This document shows, piece after piece, positions 53,719 through 63,293 of a DNA stretch of 64,000 nucleotides (position 1 is the first letter of the stretch; every line of letters begins with the position of its first letter). Under the pieces are notes generated by a model. The model made no database searches, had not been told where the DNA came from, and saw only the letters and a program-made list of their open reading frames with translations. Made by a program: the position numbers and the translations under genes. The stretch comes from Ohtaekwangia sp036568665. Lineage in GTDB: Bacteria > Bacteroidota > Bacteroidia > Cytophagales > Cyclobacteriaceae. The stretch covers positions 1 through 64,000 of the forward strand of contig NZ_DATCSD010000081.1 of assembly GCF_036568665.1 (NCBI RefSeq), read 5' to 3'.

Positions 53719-56700
53719 AGGGTAACGGAATTACGATGGTTATTTCTGTGCCTTTTCCAACTTTACTTTTTACATCGATATAGCCTCTTAGTAAATCTAC
53801 AGCTTTTTTTATAATGGACAATCCCAATCCCGTTCCTTCAATATCGTTCGCGTTGCTTGCACGATAGAACGGTTCGAAAAGATTTTTCACATCGCGCTCC
53901 GGAATACCAATACCATAATCTTTTACCTGTATCGTAAGTTTCTTTTCTTCCCCGGTAACCGTGAGCTCTATCGTATCCGTTGCGGGCGAAAACTTGATCG
54001 CATTAGTAAGCAGGTTTATCACAATCGTACGGATCAGTTTTTCATCCATGTGTATCGGTGTATCTGCACCATAGATCTGCAACTCGATCGAATGTGTATT
54101 ACGTGTGCTCTGCTCTACTTCGAGCTTGAGTTTTTCAAGTGCCTGCACCAGGTTTACCTGCGCTAAATGTACCTGCATTTTGCCGGCTTCGGTTTTGCCT
54201 ATCATCAGCACATCGTCCAGCAGATGCGTCATGTGGCCCACTTGCTTCTCTATATTTTCCAGTCGCTTGTCTATTTCATCCGGAGATATACGTTGCTTGT
54301 ATTTTTTTATAAAGCCGGAGGCCAATGATATAGAGGAGAGCGGTGTACGAAACTCATGCGATGCTATCGACACAAATTTACTCTTCATCTCTACCAGGTC
54401 CTTTTCTTTCTGCAACGCTTCATTCAACTCGCGGGTGCGATCATATACCATGCGCTCCAGATTCTGTTTATACTCGATAAGTTCAGTAATGTTTTGCCCT
54501 ACTACAATTACACCAATAATGTTGTTGTCTACATCTCTGCGGGGGGCTATACTCAACAACAATATCAGCTTGCGATTTTTGCGTGTAAGCAACGGCAATT
54601 CAAAATTACTGATCGGTGTACCCTGCAGTGCATCGTTGAGTATAACTTTTACTACTTCGCGATATTCTTCTTCCAGCAATGCAGCGATCCACTCACGACC
54701 AATCATTTCAATACGCGAATAGCCTGTCAGCTCAAAGGCTACACGATTCCACTCATTGATGTTGCCGAGTTGATCAGTACCAAAGATGGGAACATTGGCA
54801 TGCTCGATCAGGTTGGAAAGTTCGCGCGCTATAGCAGTGATGGCGCCTTCAAATTCTTTCTGCTCGGTAATGTTTCGTGCTTCGATGCAATAGCCCATAA
54901 ACTTTTCGTCACTGGACAATACCTGGCTGATGGTAACATTAAACCACGCGGCTTCTATACCATCTTCGCGCATATGTACTTCGTACGATACGGTTTCGCC
55001 ATGCTCTACCCGATCAAGCATTTGCAGGAAAGTAACTTTGCGCTCGTCCTGTATATAGTCGAAAAGATCATTGCCAATGCGAAGCTCGCGTCTGGCACGC
55101 AGCAATGTATTTTGAAAATTAGCACGGTTAAAAGCTACGATTTTATAGTCGGGCGAGAGCAACGTAAATGAATCGCGCGTGTTGTTAAAGATCGCTTTCA
55201 GGTTTGCTTCTGATTCACGTATAATATTTTCCTGTTCTTTCTGCTGGGTGATATCAAAGGCAATGATGGCTACATTCCGGATCACACCATCTTTCATTAC
55301 CGGCTCATATCGCAGCGACAGGTACATATTGCCCGAAGGCAATGTATACCGGGCAGTAGTTTTTATAAAATTACCCTGCAATGCTTCGTGGAACAGCCGG
55401 TGCACGGCAGCTTTATTTTCTTCTGTTGTAATATCACCTATATATATACCCGCTTTCGGTTTCTGACCAACGGCCTCTTCAGTAAATTCTTCGAACGACC
55501 GGTTGAATAATAACAGCTTTCCTTCCAAATCCAGCAACGCAATCTGTTCCTGTGTATTACTAAAGATTATTTCCAGTTGCTGCTGGTAACGCAGTATCAT
55601 GTCTTCGTCCGCACGCTGCCGTGTAAGGTCTATCGCTACACCTTCTTCACGCACGGGTTTATGTTCTGCATCATATACATACCGCACCCGTTCAAAAATC
55701 CAGATATATATACCATTGGCCATCTTTAAACGAAATGTACTTTCGCTATAGCCGGTATTCTGTAATTGTCGCCTCGCTTCTTCGCGTATGGCGCGATCAT
55801 CTTCATGTGTACGCTCCAGCCAATACTCCGGATTGTTGAGCATATCATTGGTGATGGCGTCACCAAACAATATTTCTGCGGAGCGACTTATATAGTGTCG
55901 ATTGTTCCCTGTAAGATCAAACGACCAGATCACATCATTACTCGCATCGAGCACGCGGTTCAATTGTTCATCCTGCTGCCGTAAAATTATATCCGTCTGC
56001 TCCTGTATCTTGGCTTGTGCTTCTTCCAGTTTTTCATTGGTAGATCGCAGCTCTTCATTAAATGCTGCCAGCTCATCACTTATGGCCTGCAATTCACGAT
56101 TTTTTGTATTTAACTCCCGGTACGCATTCTGCTTCTTTTTCCAGTGTATCACAGCGGTTATACCTATAGCAGTGATCGATACAATACCGGCAATAAGTAT
56201 ATAGATGAAGTTTTGCTGATCGGCATAGCGCTGTATATCGGCATTCATCTTCGCTTGCAGTCGCGTCAGGTCATGCTGTTGCTCTGCAATTTTGGTTCGT
56301 TGCTGTTTCATGATCGACACATCTTTACTATCGATGCGTGCTGTCTGTAGTATATTTTCGCGCTCGTAAGGTTCGTGCTGCAAAATGTGCGCGGCCAGCC
56401 GAATAGATTCTTCGCCACCGGTAGGGTATAAAAATGTAGCATCCAATATTTTATTCTCCACCAGTTCCATGCCGCCATTTTTACCCAGCAAACCATCCAC
56501 GCCAATATACCGGGCGTTGGGTGCTATATTTTGCTCACGGCAAATAGTATATATAGCTTGCGCCATCACATCATTGTGAGCAAACACTACATCGAAAGAT
56601 GGCAGCGAGGAAAGCGATTTTTTGAATTGTGCTGCGGCAGTATCGGCTTCCCACTTTCCATCGATCGCAGCAACAATATGAAGTTGGGTATGATGCTTCA

Positions 56701-57223
56701 GTTCATCGGTAAAGCCGCGATGCCGGTCTATCGCGGGTGATGACCCGGAGAGCCCGCGCACTTCCAGTATAGCTGCTTCTTCTGCAACCGAAGCTATATA
56801 ACTGGCAGCCTGTTTGCCGATCTCGTAATTATCGGCTCCTATATAGGCGGTATAATTATCAGAATTTATTTTTCTGTCAACCAGTATAACCGGTATACCG
56901 GCTGCACGCGCATTCTCTACGCTGGCGGTAACGGGCTGCGCTTCATTGGGAGTAATGATGAGTATATCTACTTTCTCATCGATGAAGTGCGCTATATCTT
57001 CCAGTTGTTGTGTCGTGCTGTTGCGTGCATCGCGATACGCCAGTGTATACCCGGGATGAAACACCAGTTCTGCATACATGGCCTCCAGCATTTGTCTGCG
57101 CCAGGCATCGCCTCCTGTACATTGCGAAAAACCGATTTTGTATATATGCGTATCCTGTTTCTGCTGGCAGGCAAACAACGATACCACTAAACAAAGCATG
57201 AAGGAATTCCTGCGTATCCTCAT
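53711..57223 (-). CDS. Lipoprotein periplasmic-binding-protein / multi-PAS histidine kinase
   Basis: A 1170-residue sensor kinase. The signal peptide ends in a lipobox (SLFAC, Cys 19). Residues about 28-300 are a sugar-type periplasmic binding protein (IGFSQCTGGDAWRRQM, VDILIITPNEAQP, IPVILVDRKI, FAHNDVMAQAIY), like ribose or galactose binders. One membrane helix near 335-357 is followed by a coiled coil, four PAS domains (about 425-910), HisKA with SIASHEFRTPLSSI (His near 958) and an ATPase domain (LLTNAIKFSPAT, DYGIGI, GTGLGLSII). It probably senses a sugar or similar small molecule in the periplasm and signals to the receiver and NarL regulator that follow. Confidence 0.94.
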   Translation of the reverse strand: MRIRRNSFMLCLVVSLFACQQKQDTHIYKIGFSQCTGGDAWRRQMLEAMYAELVFHPGYTLAYRDARNSTTQQLEDIAHFIDEKVDILIITPNEAQPVTASVENARAAGIPVILVDRKINSDNYTAYIGADNYEIGKQAASYIASVAEEAAILEVRGLSGSSPAIDRHRGFTDELKHHTQLHIVAAIDGKWEADTAAAQFKKSLSSLPSFDVVFAHNDVMAQAIYTICREQNIAPNARYIGVDGLLGKNGGMELVENKILDATFLYPTGGEESIRLAAHILQHEPYERENILQTARIDSKDVSIMKQQRTKIAEQQHDLTRLQAKMNADIQRYADQQNFIYILIAGIVSITAIGITAVIHWKKKQNAYRELNTKNRELQAISDELAAFNEELRSTNEKLEEAQAKIQEQTDIILRQQDEQLNRVLDASNDVIWSFDLTGNNRHYISRSAEILFGDAITNDMLNNPEYWLERTHEDDRAIREEARRQLQNTGYSESTFRLKMANGIYIWIFERVRYVYDAEHKPVREEGVAIDLTRQRADEDMILRYQQQLEIIFSNTQEQIALLDLEGKLLLFNRSFEEFTEEAVGQKPKAGIYIGDITTEENKAAVHRLFHEALQGNFIKTTARYTLPSGNMYLSLRYEPVMKDGVIRNVAIIAFDITQQKEQENIIRESEANLKAIFNNTRDSFTLLSPDYKIVAFNRANFQNTLLRARRELRIGNDLFDYIQDERKVTFLQMLDRVEHGETVSYEVHMREDGIEAAWFNVTISQVLSSDEKFMGYCIEARNITEQKEFEGAITAIARELSNLIEHANVPIFGTDQLGNINEWNRVAFELTGYSRIEMIGREWIAALLEEEYREVVKVILNDALQGTPISNFELPLLTRKNRKLILLLSIAPRRDVDNNIIGVIVVGQNITELIEYKQNLERMVYDRTRELNEALQKEKDLVEMKSKFVSIASHEFRTPLSSISLASGFIKKYKQRISPDEIDKRLENIEKQVGHMTHLLDDVLMIGKTEAGKMQVHLAQVNLVQALEKLKLEVEQSTRNTHSIELQIYGADTPIHMDEKLIRTIVINLLTNAIKFSPATDTIELTVTGEEKKLTIQVKDYGIGIPERDVKNLFEPFYRASNANDIEGTGLGLSIIKKAVDLLRGYIDVKSKVGKGTEITIVIPLPYA

Positions 57224-57607
57224 TCCTGGAAAGTAAAATTTACCGTGTTATACTTTGAAAAAGCTTTCCGGCTATAGGCGCGCGACTGCGTTCCTTTAAC
57301 TTCATCATCTCTCACATCCTGAAAAGCACCGGTATACCGGAAGTAATAATTTTAGGATTAACATGGATGAAGTATCCGGCTGTTAATAGTTCCCAATTAA
57401 ATTATTCCAGAAAATACTGATTATTTCCTGGATAAAAAAATCAAGAGCCGCTAACCTGAGAATTGTTACAAAAAAAATGGGCCCATAGGCCCTCAGTTGT
57501 GTTATAACAATCTTATGAAAGAAATGAAAGTAAGACGAGGATCAGATTAATGTTTAACCGCAAATCCTCGTAACGTAAACACGTGCACACATATATACGT
57601 GCGTACA
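57224..57607. other. Intergenic region upstream of the binding-protein kinase
   Basis: A 384-base gap with the kinase promoter on one side and the NHL-gene terminator on the other. No gene is seen. No exact TAnnTTTG box was found. Confidence 0.4.
57470..57492 (-). terminator. Rho-independent terminator of the NHL-repeat gene
   Basis: On the minus strand GGGCC-TATG-GGCCC is followed by A and a run of eight T. It lies about 115 bases after the stop of the NHL-repeat gene. This is the most classical terminator in the window. Confidence 0.85.
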
Positions 57608-58675
57608 TTAAAAATTTGTGATTTTGCGGATGCGGTTGTTGCCGGCATCGGCTATATACATATTGCCCTGAGCATCGATCTCTATTTCACGCGGGTAACG
57701 AAATAAAGCAACGCCCAATGCTCCGTCACCAAAACCTTCGGAGGAACCTGCCAATGTTGATACCGTTCCGTTCTTGTCGATCTTGCGGATACATTGGTTC
57801 TCGCTGTCGGCTACATATATATTTCCCTGCGCATCCAAAGCAAGCCCGGCAGGATAGCGGAATTTAGCTTCATCGGCCGATCCGTTTGCATAGCCCATAA
57901 CACCGATACCTGCTACGGTACTCACAACACCTGCCGCTGTTATTTTTCTGATCCGGTGATTAAAGAGATCGGCCACATATATATTTCCATCTACATCTGC
58001 TGCTACACCTGTGGGCCGGTAAAATCGTGCATTATCGCCCGCACCATCTTTATAGTCTGCCTCGCCATTGCCTGCCAGCGTAGTAACAATTTTTCCGGGT
58101 GTGATCTTCCGTATACAATTATTACCCTGGTCTGCTATATATAGGTTTCCATCTGTATCGATCGTTATACCACTGGGAGAATGGAACTGTGCTTCGTTAC
58201 CTTTTCCATCTGCATAACCCATCACACCGCTGCCGGCAAACGTAGTAACCTCTCCTGCCGGAGTAACTTTGCGGATCCGATGATTTCCTTCATCTGCTAT
58301 ATACAGGTTGCCATCCTGATCAACAGCCACACCGTTGGGGCCATAGAATTTTGCCAGTTCACCGGTAGCATCTATATATCCCGGATCAAGTTTGCCCGCG
58401 AGCGAGCTTACCTCTCCGGACGCAGTGATCTTGCGTATACTGCAATTCTGAAAATCGGTAACATATACATTTCCCTGGGCATCGGCTGCTACACCGGAGG
58501 GTGAATTGAATTTTGCTGTAGCACCGGAGCCATCGATGTGGCCCTCTGCACCGGTACCTGCCAGCGTAGTAACGGTCGCTGTTTTATCGTCATCGTCTGA
58601 GCAGGCCAGCAGGTATATACTGAGCAACGCTATACAACAAGCCGGGCCTGCTATATTTCTTATTCCGTACTTCAT
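57608..58675 (-). CDS. NHL-repeat beta-propeller lipoprotein
   Basis: A 355-residue secreted protein. The lipoprotein signal ends in LLAC followed by SDDDD, a common sign of surface export in Bacteroidota. Six NHL repeats follow at about 55-residue steps, each with P-x-G and then DxxGNxYxAD and IRKI (for example GVAVDQDGNLYIADEGNHRIRKV). They should form a six-bladed propeller for protein or ligand binding. No catalytic residues are obvious. Start: ATG at 58675, which gives a compact signal peptide; a Met at 58702 is the alternative. It has its own terminator. Confidence 0.9.
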   Translation of the reverse strand: MKYGIRNIAGPACCIALLSIYLLACSDDDDKTATVTTLAGTGAEGHIDGSGATAKFNSPSGVAADAQGNVYVTDFQNCSIRKITASGEVSSLAGKLDPGYIDATGELAKFYGPNGVAVDQDGNLYIADEGNHRIRKVTPAGEVTTFAGSGVMGYADGKGNEAQFHSPSGITIDTDGNLYIADQGNNCIRKITPGKIVTTLAGNGEADYKDGAGDNARFYRPTGVAADVDGNIYVADLFNHRIRKITAAGVVSTVAGIGVMGYANGSADEAKFRYPAGLALDAQGNIYVADSENQCIRKIDKNGTVSTLAGSSEGFGDGALGVALFRYPREIEIDAQGNMYIADAGNNRIRKITNF

Positions 58676-58863
58676 AGTTTTCTTGATCAGGTCAAACAAC
58701 ATGGAGAATTAGTTCATCCGGCATACAGGCCGGACTTACAAAGATTATTGTTTATCGTTATGAAATACTAGTAAAAAAACGACACTATTGAGTGTTTAGC
58801 GGGTGTACTGTACAGAAAGGCTTTCGGCCACCAGCCAGTCCGTTGTGCGGGTTAAAATAGAAG

Positions 58864-59322
58864 TTACTCCTTTTGTTCTGCGCTTTTCTCCTCGTGCAAT
58901 TCTTCTGCTTCTTCGATGGAGTGCGTCTGCTGCATATCTATATCCTGCTTGCTCATCATAGCTAATTGAGCGTAGAATTTACGCAGCACTTTTAATTCTT
59001 CTTCGGTGAGGTCTTCTACGGATACTAATCTGTTACTCGCGCGACTATGTGCGGCTACCAGTTCATTTAATTTCAGGTTGATTGCTATCGATTCTTTATT
59101 CTGACTTCGCTGTATCAAAAACACCATGAGAAAGGTAATGATGGTGGTGCCGGTGTTGATCACGAGTTGCCATGTATCCGAATAGTGAAAGAAGGGTCCG
59201 GAAACAAGCCACCCGATAATCAAAAGAACAGCAACAACAAAAGCAGCCGAGCTGCCCACAGCGGATGTTACCACTGAGGAAAATCTTTCCAGCAGTGGAT
59301 TCTTTTTACCATTCGTGCCCAT
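58864..59322 (-). CDS. Low-affinity iron permease family small membrane protein
   Basis: A 152-residue inner-membrane protein. Two membrane helices (about 22-43, FVVAVLLIIGWLVSG, and 52-72, VINTGTTIITFLMVFLI) precede a charged helical C-terminal tail. The N-terminal FSSVVTSAVGSSAAF matches the family named after yeast Fet4. Bacterial members are much shorter than Fet4 and iron transport is not shown for most. I start at 59322; the longer frame to 59574 crosses intergenic repeats and has no family match. Confidence 0.82.
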   Translation of the reverse strand: MGTNGKKNPLLERFSSVVTSAVGSSAAFVVAVLLIIGWLVSGPFFHYSDTWQLVINTGTTIITFLMVFLIQRSQNKESIAINLKLNELVAAHSRASNRLVSVEDLTEEELKVLRKFYAQLAMMSKQDIDMQQTHSIEEAEELHEEKSAEQKE

Positions 59323-59583
59323 CGCTATTAAATTTAAATTGAAAAGTTGTTGTAGAAATGAAGTAAAAAATCGTTCCTGGCAAACGAATAATGAACTGAA
59401 TAATCGAACAAGGAACATCGATTCAACGAAGGATGAAGTATAAAGTCCGGAAGACGGAAAGTCCGGTTTTTTTTTGCTTTCGATTAACGGATAACCATTA
59501 ACAAATAACGAACTGCATATCGAACATAGAACACCGATCAACGAAGGATGAAAAGTGAAAGGCAAAAAGGGCAAAGCAGTAGG
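59323..59583. repeat. Intergenic region with two copies of a GAACACCGATCAACGAAGGATGAA-like repeat
   Basis: Related copies lie at about 59410-59432 (GAACATCGATTCAACGAAGG) and 59527-59551 (GAACACCGATCAACGAAGGA). A third copy is at about 63181-63205. It is a dispersed non-coding repeat, not an insertion sequence. Confidence 0.65.
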
Positions 59584-62016
59584 CTAATTAAATAACAACA
59601 CTACCTGCTCTCCTTTACGCACGCGAATAGTAGCGATGGACTTGGCAACAGCGAGGTCCATTGTTTTTCCTTTTTGTATGAGTTGTGGTTTGGTGCTATA
59701 GGATGGTATCCTGATCTTAAATTCATGATCAACCGTGGCTGTAATTTCCGCACGCTGCATTTTCTTTTCTTTCCACGTAGCAGCTACCTGCGCACCACCG
59801 CGCACGCAAAGGCCGGTATAGCTTCCGGTGTTCCATACATCCGGCAGTGCAGGCAGGAACTCTATATATCCCTGGTGACTTTGTAATAACATCTCGGCTA
59901 TACCTGCTGCGCCACCAAAATTGCCATCGATCTGGAAAGGAGGATGTCCGCAGAAGAGATTGGTATAGGTACCTCCACCGTTGTGCATATCTATACCGGT
60001 TTGTTTAATAGGGTATAGTAAATTCTTTAGTAAGGTATAGGCGTGATTGCCATCGTGCAGACGTGCCCACAAATTTACTTTCCATGCAAGCGACCAGCCT
60101 GTGCCACCATCGCCTCGTCCATCCAGTGTCTTCTTTGCAGCAGTTGCCAGTGCTGGTGTATTTTCGATGGTGATCTCTTCTGCAGGATATAGTCCCCAGA
60201 GATGGGAAATATGCCGGTGATGCGGATCCACTTCCTCGTACTCTTGCAGCCACTCCATTACGCGACCATCTTTCCCGATACGCGTAGGCGGAAGTTTCTG
60301 CACAGCTGTCTGCATCTGTTGACGGAAAGGTTCATCTTTACCCAGTATAGTAGATGCTTCTATAGTATAGTTGAATAACGCGCGGAGAATCTGGTTATCC
60401 ATGGTAGGGCCCATACATACATTGGCGGTTTTACCATCGGGCAAACGAAAAGAATTTTCCGGTGAGTTAGAGGGCGATGTTACCAGCCAGCCCGTAGCCG
60501 GGTCATTAACCAACGTGCTCAGGTAAAATAATGCGGAGCCTTTTAGTATAGGGTATAATTTTTCGAGATACGATTTATCCTGTGTGAAGGTATAGTGATC
60601 CCACAACATCTGGCACAACCATGCAGAACCTGTATTGAACGCACCCCACGATGGATGTTCGCCCGGAGAAGTATAGCCCCACACATTGGTGATTACGTGT
60701 GCTACCCAGCCATCCGCATTATAGTATATCTTGGCAGTCTTAGAGCCTGGCTCTACCAAGCCTTGCACCAGGGTATAGAATGGTTCATTCAACATCGGCA
60801 GGTTGCCAACGTGCAGCGGCCAATGATTCATCTGGATGTTGATGTTCAAATGATAGTCGCCATTCCAGGGAGTGTGAATGGTATTGGCCCACAAGCCTTG
60901 CAGGTTGGGCGGAAGTAATCCCGGACGTGTGCTGCTGATGAGCAGGTATCGGCCATATTGAAAATATAGCACAGCTAGTCCCGGGTCGCGACCATCGGCA
61001 GCAAATGTTTGCAGTCGCACATCGGTTGGTAATACTTGTCGTTCGTCATTGCCCAGCCATACCGTTGTGCGATTGAATAGTTGTTGGTAATTACGAATGT
61101 GTGCAGCTTTCTCTGCATCGTATTTTTCATGGATAGCAGCGGCAAGCTCGCTCGCGGATTTCTTTTCAAACTGCGGATTGCGAAAATCGGTTGCTGATGA
61201 AATATAGATCGTTACTGCATCGGCATCGCTAAGATTTAATTGATTGCCGGTAGCCGTAACTTTTCCACCGGTAGGTACGAGTTTTACACGCGTGATATAG
61301 CGCATGCCTTTACCATCTGTACCGTTGTTTAACTGCCCCGTCATTTGCAGCTCATCTTTTACAACCGTGGTGCTATATCTTTCCGGGCGATCGAGTGATA
61401 CAGTAAAGCCTATCTTTTTACTTTGATCCGCTGTTAACCGGATTACGATAACATCATGTGCAAAGCTTGTAAAATACTCGCGTTTGAACGAAGTGCCTTG
61501 CAATATATACTGTGTCGAGGCTATAGCTTTATCAAGCGAAAGCTCGCGCTGATAACTGGTTAATTTTGCCCGTGCCGAATCTATACCATAGTGATAATCG
61601 AGGTGCAACGAGCCCAGCACTTCATACGAGCCATAGGGAACGTTCGAGCCATTGCCTAAACCTGAGCCGGCACCTTTACACACAAAGGAATTATACATGA
61701 GCGATTCGGCTTCTGCATTTTTACCTTCGAATAAAAGCTGTTGTATCTGTGGCAGAAATCGCGCGGCATCCGGAGCATCGGCATCCTGCTTGCTGCCCGA
61801 CCACAATGTTATATCGTTCAATACAATATTCTCGCGATATATACCTCCATCGGGCATTGCCCCCAGGCGGCCGTTGCCGAGTGGCAAACTTGCCTCCCAC
61901 TGCTCTGCAGGTTGCTGATACCACAAACGCAAAGGTGAAGATGTAGCGGGCGACTGAGCATAAGCAGCTGATAGACCTGTACCCAACGCAAAAAAGAGAA
62001 GAAAGAATATTCGCAT
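59584..62016 (-). CDS. GH95 family glycosidase (alpha-L-fucosidase-like)
   Basis: An 810-residue exported enzyme with a signal peptide ending in AYAQ. The N-terminal beta domain (LRLWYQQPAEQWEASLPLGNGRLGAM) and the barrel with NIQMNHWPLHVGNL, HISHLWGLYPAEE and FQIDGNFGGAAGIAEMLL are diagnostic of family 95. Known members cleave alpha-1,2-L-fucose, and some cleave alpha-L-galactose. It should act in the periplasm. It has no SusCD pair beside it; the only SusCD operon in the window is 27 kb away, though a xyloglucan-type glycan could involve both. Confidence 0.93.
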   Translation of the reverse strand: MRIFFLLFFALGTGLSAAYAQSPATSSPLRLWYQQPAEQWEASLPLGNGRLGAMPDGGIYRENIVLNDITLWSGSKQDADAPDAARFLPQIQQLLFEGKNAEAESLMYNSFVCKGAGSGLGNGSNVPYGSYEVLGSLHLDYHYGIDSARAKLTSYQRELSLDKAIASTQYILQGTSFKREYFTSFAHDVIVIRLTADQSKKIGFTVSLDRPERYSTTVVKDELQMTGQLNNGTDGKGMRYITRVKLVPTGGKVTATGNQLNLSDADAVTIYISSATDFRNPQFEKKSASELAAAIHEKYDAEKAAHIRNYQQLFNRTTVWLGNDERQVLPTDVRLQTFAADGRDPGLAVLYFQYGRYLLISSTRPGLLPPNLQGLWANTIHTPWNGDYHLNINIQMNHWPLHVGNLPMLNEPFYTLVQGLVEPGSKTAKIYYNADGWVAHVITNVWGYTSPGEHPSWGAFNTGSAWLCQMLWDHYTFTQDKSYLEKLYPILKGSALFYLSTLVNDPATGWLVTSPSNSPENSFRLPDGKTANVCMGPTMDNQILRALFNYTIEASTILGKDEPFRQQMQTAVQKLPPTRIGKDGRVMEWLQEYEEVDPHHRHISHLWGLYPAEEITIENTPALATAAKKTLDGRGDGGTGWSLAWKVNLWARLHDGNHAYTLLKNLLYPIKQTGIDMHNGGGTYTNLFCGHPPFQIDGNFGGAAGIAEMLLQSHQGYIEFLPALPDVWNTGSYTGLCVRGGAQVAATWKEKKMQRAEITATVDHEFKIRIPSYSTKPQLIQKGKTMDLAVAKSIATIRVRKGEQVVLLFN

Positions 62017-62111
62017 GTCTGGCAGAATAAGTTTTACCGGGAAGATTTTTCCGTTCGTAAATAAACAATAATATTCATAAAACTGTCAACGGAAATTCGC
62101 AGCGGCAAAAC

Positions 62112-62119
62112 TATCTTTG
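62112..62119 (+). promoter_or_regulatory. Promoter -7 box of the pirin gene
   Basis: TATCTTTG matches the Bacteroidota -7 box TAnnTTTG exactly. Transcription would start near 62126, which excludes the upstream TTG at 62117 and supports the ATG at 62147. No TTG was found at the -33 position. Confidence 0.5.
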
Positions 62120-62146
62120 AAACTCTCAAAACCTAAATCCCACAGC

Positions 62147-63013
62147 ATGTCGAATATTAACCTGATCATTGAAGAACGTCCCCGCGACATCGGTAATTTT
62201 ATGGTAGGAAGATTACTCCCATTTCGCGAGAAGCGCATGGTAGGACCCTTTATCTTTCTCGATCACATGGGTCCCGCTCACCTCAGCGAGTATCAGAACA
62301 TGGATATACCTCCGCATCCACACATCGGGTTATCTACGCTCACCTATCTCTTTGAAGGCGCCATCATGCACCGCGACAGTCTCGGCACAGCGATCGAAAT
62401 AAAACCCAACCAGGTAAACTGGATGACAGCCGGCAAAGGTATTGTTCACTCGGAACGCACTCCGGAATATTTACGCCACTCCGACAAAATGTTGCACGGC
62501 TTGCAGATATGGGTAGCGTTACCCAAACACCTGGAAGATATGGAGCCTACATTTTATCATGCAGGCGAAGAAGAACTTCCTGCCTGGGAAACAGACGGTG
62601 TACACTATAAACTTATAGCGGGCACAGCCTTTGGTAAAAAATCTACTGTGCCGGTATATAGCAATCTCTTTCTGCTGGAACTGAAAACCACAGAACAAAA
62701 AACAATTTGTATTGGCGATGATCTGTTTGGCGAAGCGGCTATTTATATACTGCAAGGAAGTATAGAAAGCGAAGGAAATATATACGAGCCGAAACGGATA
62801 CTGGTAAGCAAAGAACCGAAGCTCTGCGAATTTACACTCGCGGCAAACACAACGATCTATATATTTGGTGGCGATCCGTTTCCCGAGCAACGATTCATCT
62901 ACTGGAACTTTGTTGCCACCAGCCAGGAGCGCCTCGAAGAAGCCAAACTCCGCTGGAAAGAACAACGCTTCCCCCGTGTAGACGGAGAGACAGAATTTGT
63001 ACCGCTACCGTGA
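62147..63013 (+). CDS. Pirin family protein
   Basis: A 288-residue bicupin. The N-terminal cupin carries the metal ligands in PPHPHIGLSTLTYLFEG (two His) and AGKGIVHSE (His and Glu), and the pirin opening VGRLLPFREKRMVGPFIFLDHMGP is clear. Members bind iron or act as quercetinases; the true substrate here is unknown. The C-terminal YWNFVATSQERLEEAKLRW is typical of the family. It is a single gene with its own promoter, convergent with the last kinase. Confidence 0.93.
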   Translation: MSNINLIIEERPRDIGNFMVGRLLPFREKRMVGPFIFLDHMGPAHLSEYQNMDIPPHPHIGLSTLTYLFEGAIMHRDSLGTAIEIKPNQVNWMTAGKGIVHSERTPEYLRHSDKMLHGLQIWVALPKHLEDMEPTFYHAGEEELPAWETDGVHYKLIAGTAFGKKSTVPVYSNLFLLELKTTEQKTICIGDDLFGEAAIYILQGSIESEGNIYEPKRILVSKEPKLCEFTLAANTTIYIFGGDPFPEQRFIYWNFVATSQERLEEAKLRWKEQRFPRVDGETEFVPLP

Positions 63014-63293
63014 GAATTAAGCGTAAAGCAGAAAGTTAAAGCAGAAAGTAAATGCCTCCGCAATAGCTTTCTGCTTTTATATTTCTGCGTTAATCTGCGC
63101 GATCTGCGGGAAACAAAATGTATTCTGTGTGAATCTGTGAATTCCGTGGGAAACAATTTGCATTTTGAATATCGAACAAGGAACACCGATCAACGAATGT
63201 TGAAGTGAAATACACACTGCTTTAAACTTTAGGCTTTAAACTTTTCGCTTGCATTTTATCTGTGCTACTCTGTGAATTCCGTGGGAAACAAAC
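63014..63293. repeat. Repeat-rich intergenic region between convergent genes
   Basis: A hairpin pairs AAAGCAGAAAG with CTTTCTGCTTT near 63041-63078. The 23-base word beginning TCTGTGAATTCCGTGGGAAA occurs twice (63134-63156 and 63269-63291), and a related TCTGCGGGAAACAA copy lies near 63104-63117. A GAACACCGATCAACGAATG repeat lies near 63181-63199. No gene is seen. Confidence 0.7.

Noticed and set aside
54105..55171. Two plus-strand frames of 205 and 271 codons inside the binding-protein kinase
   Set aside because: Both are antisense to conserved PAS and HisKA coding sequence, and their protein text is Ser/Cys or Phe/Tyr rich with no family match.
59323..59574. N-terminal extension of the iron-permease-like protein
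   Set aside because: This part crosses dispersed repeats and lacks family similarity; the ATG at 59322 starts the conserved region.
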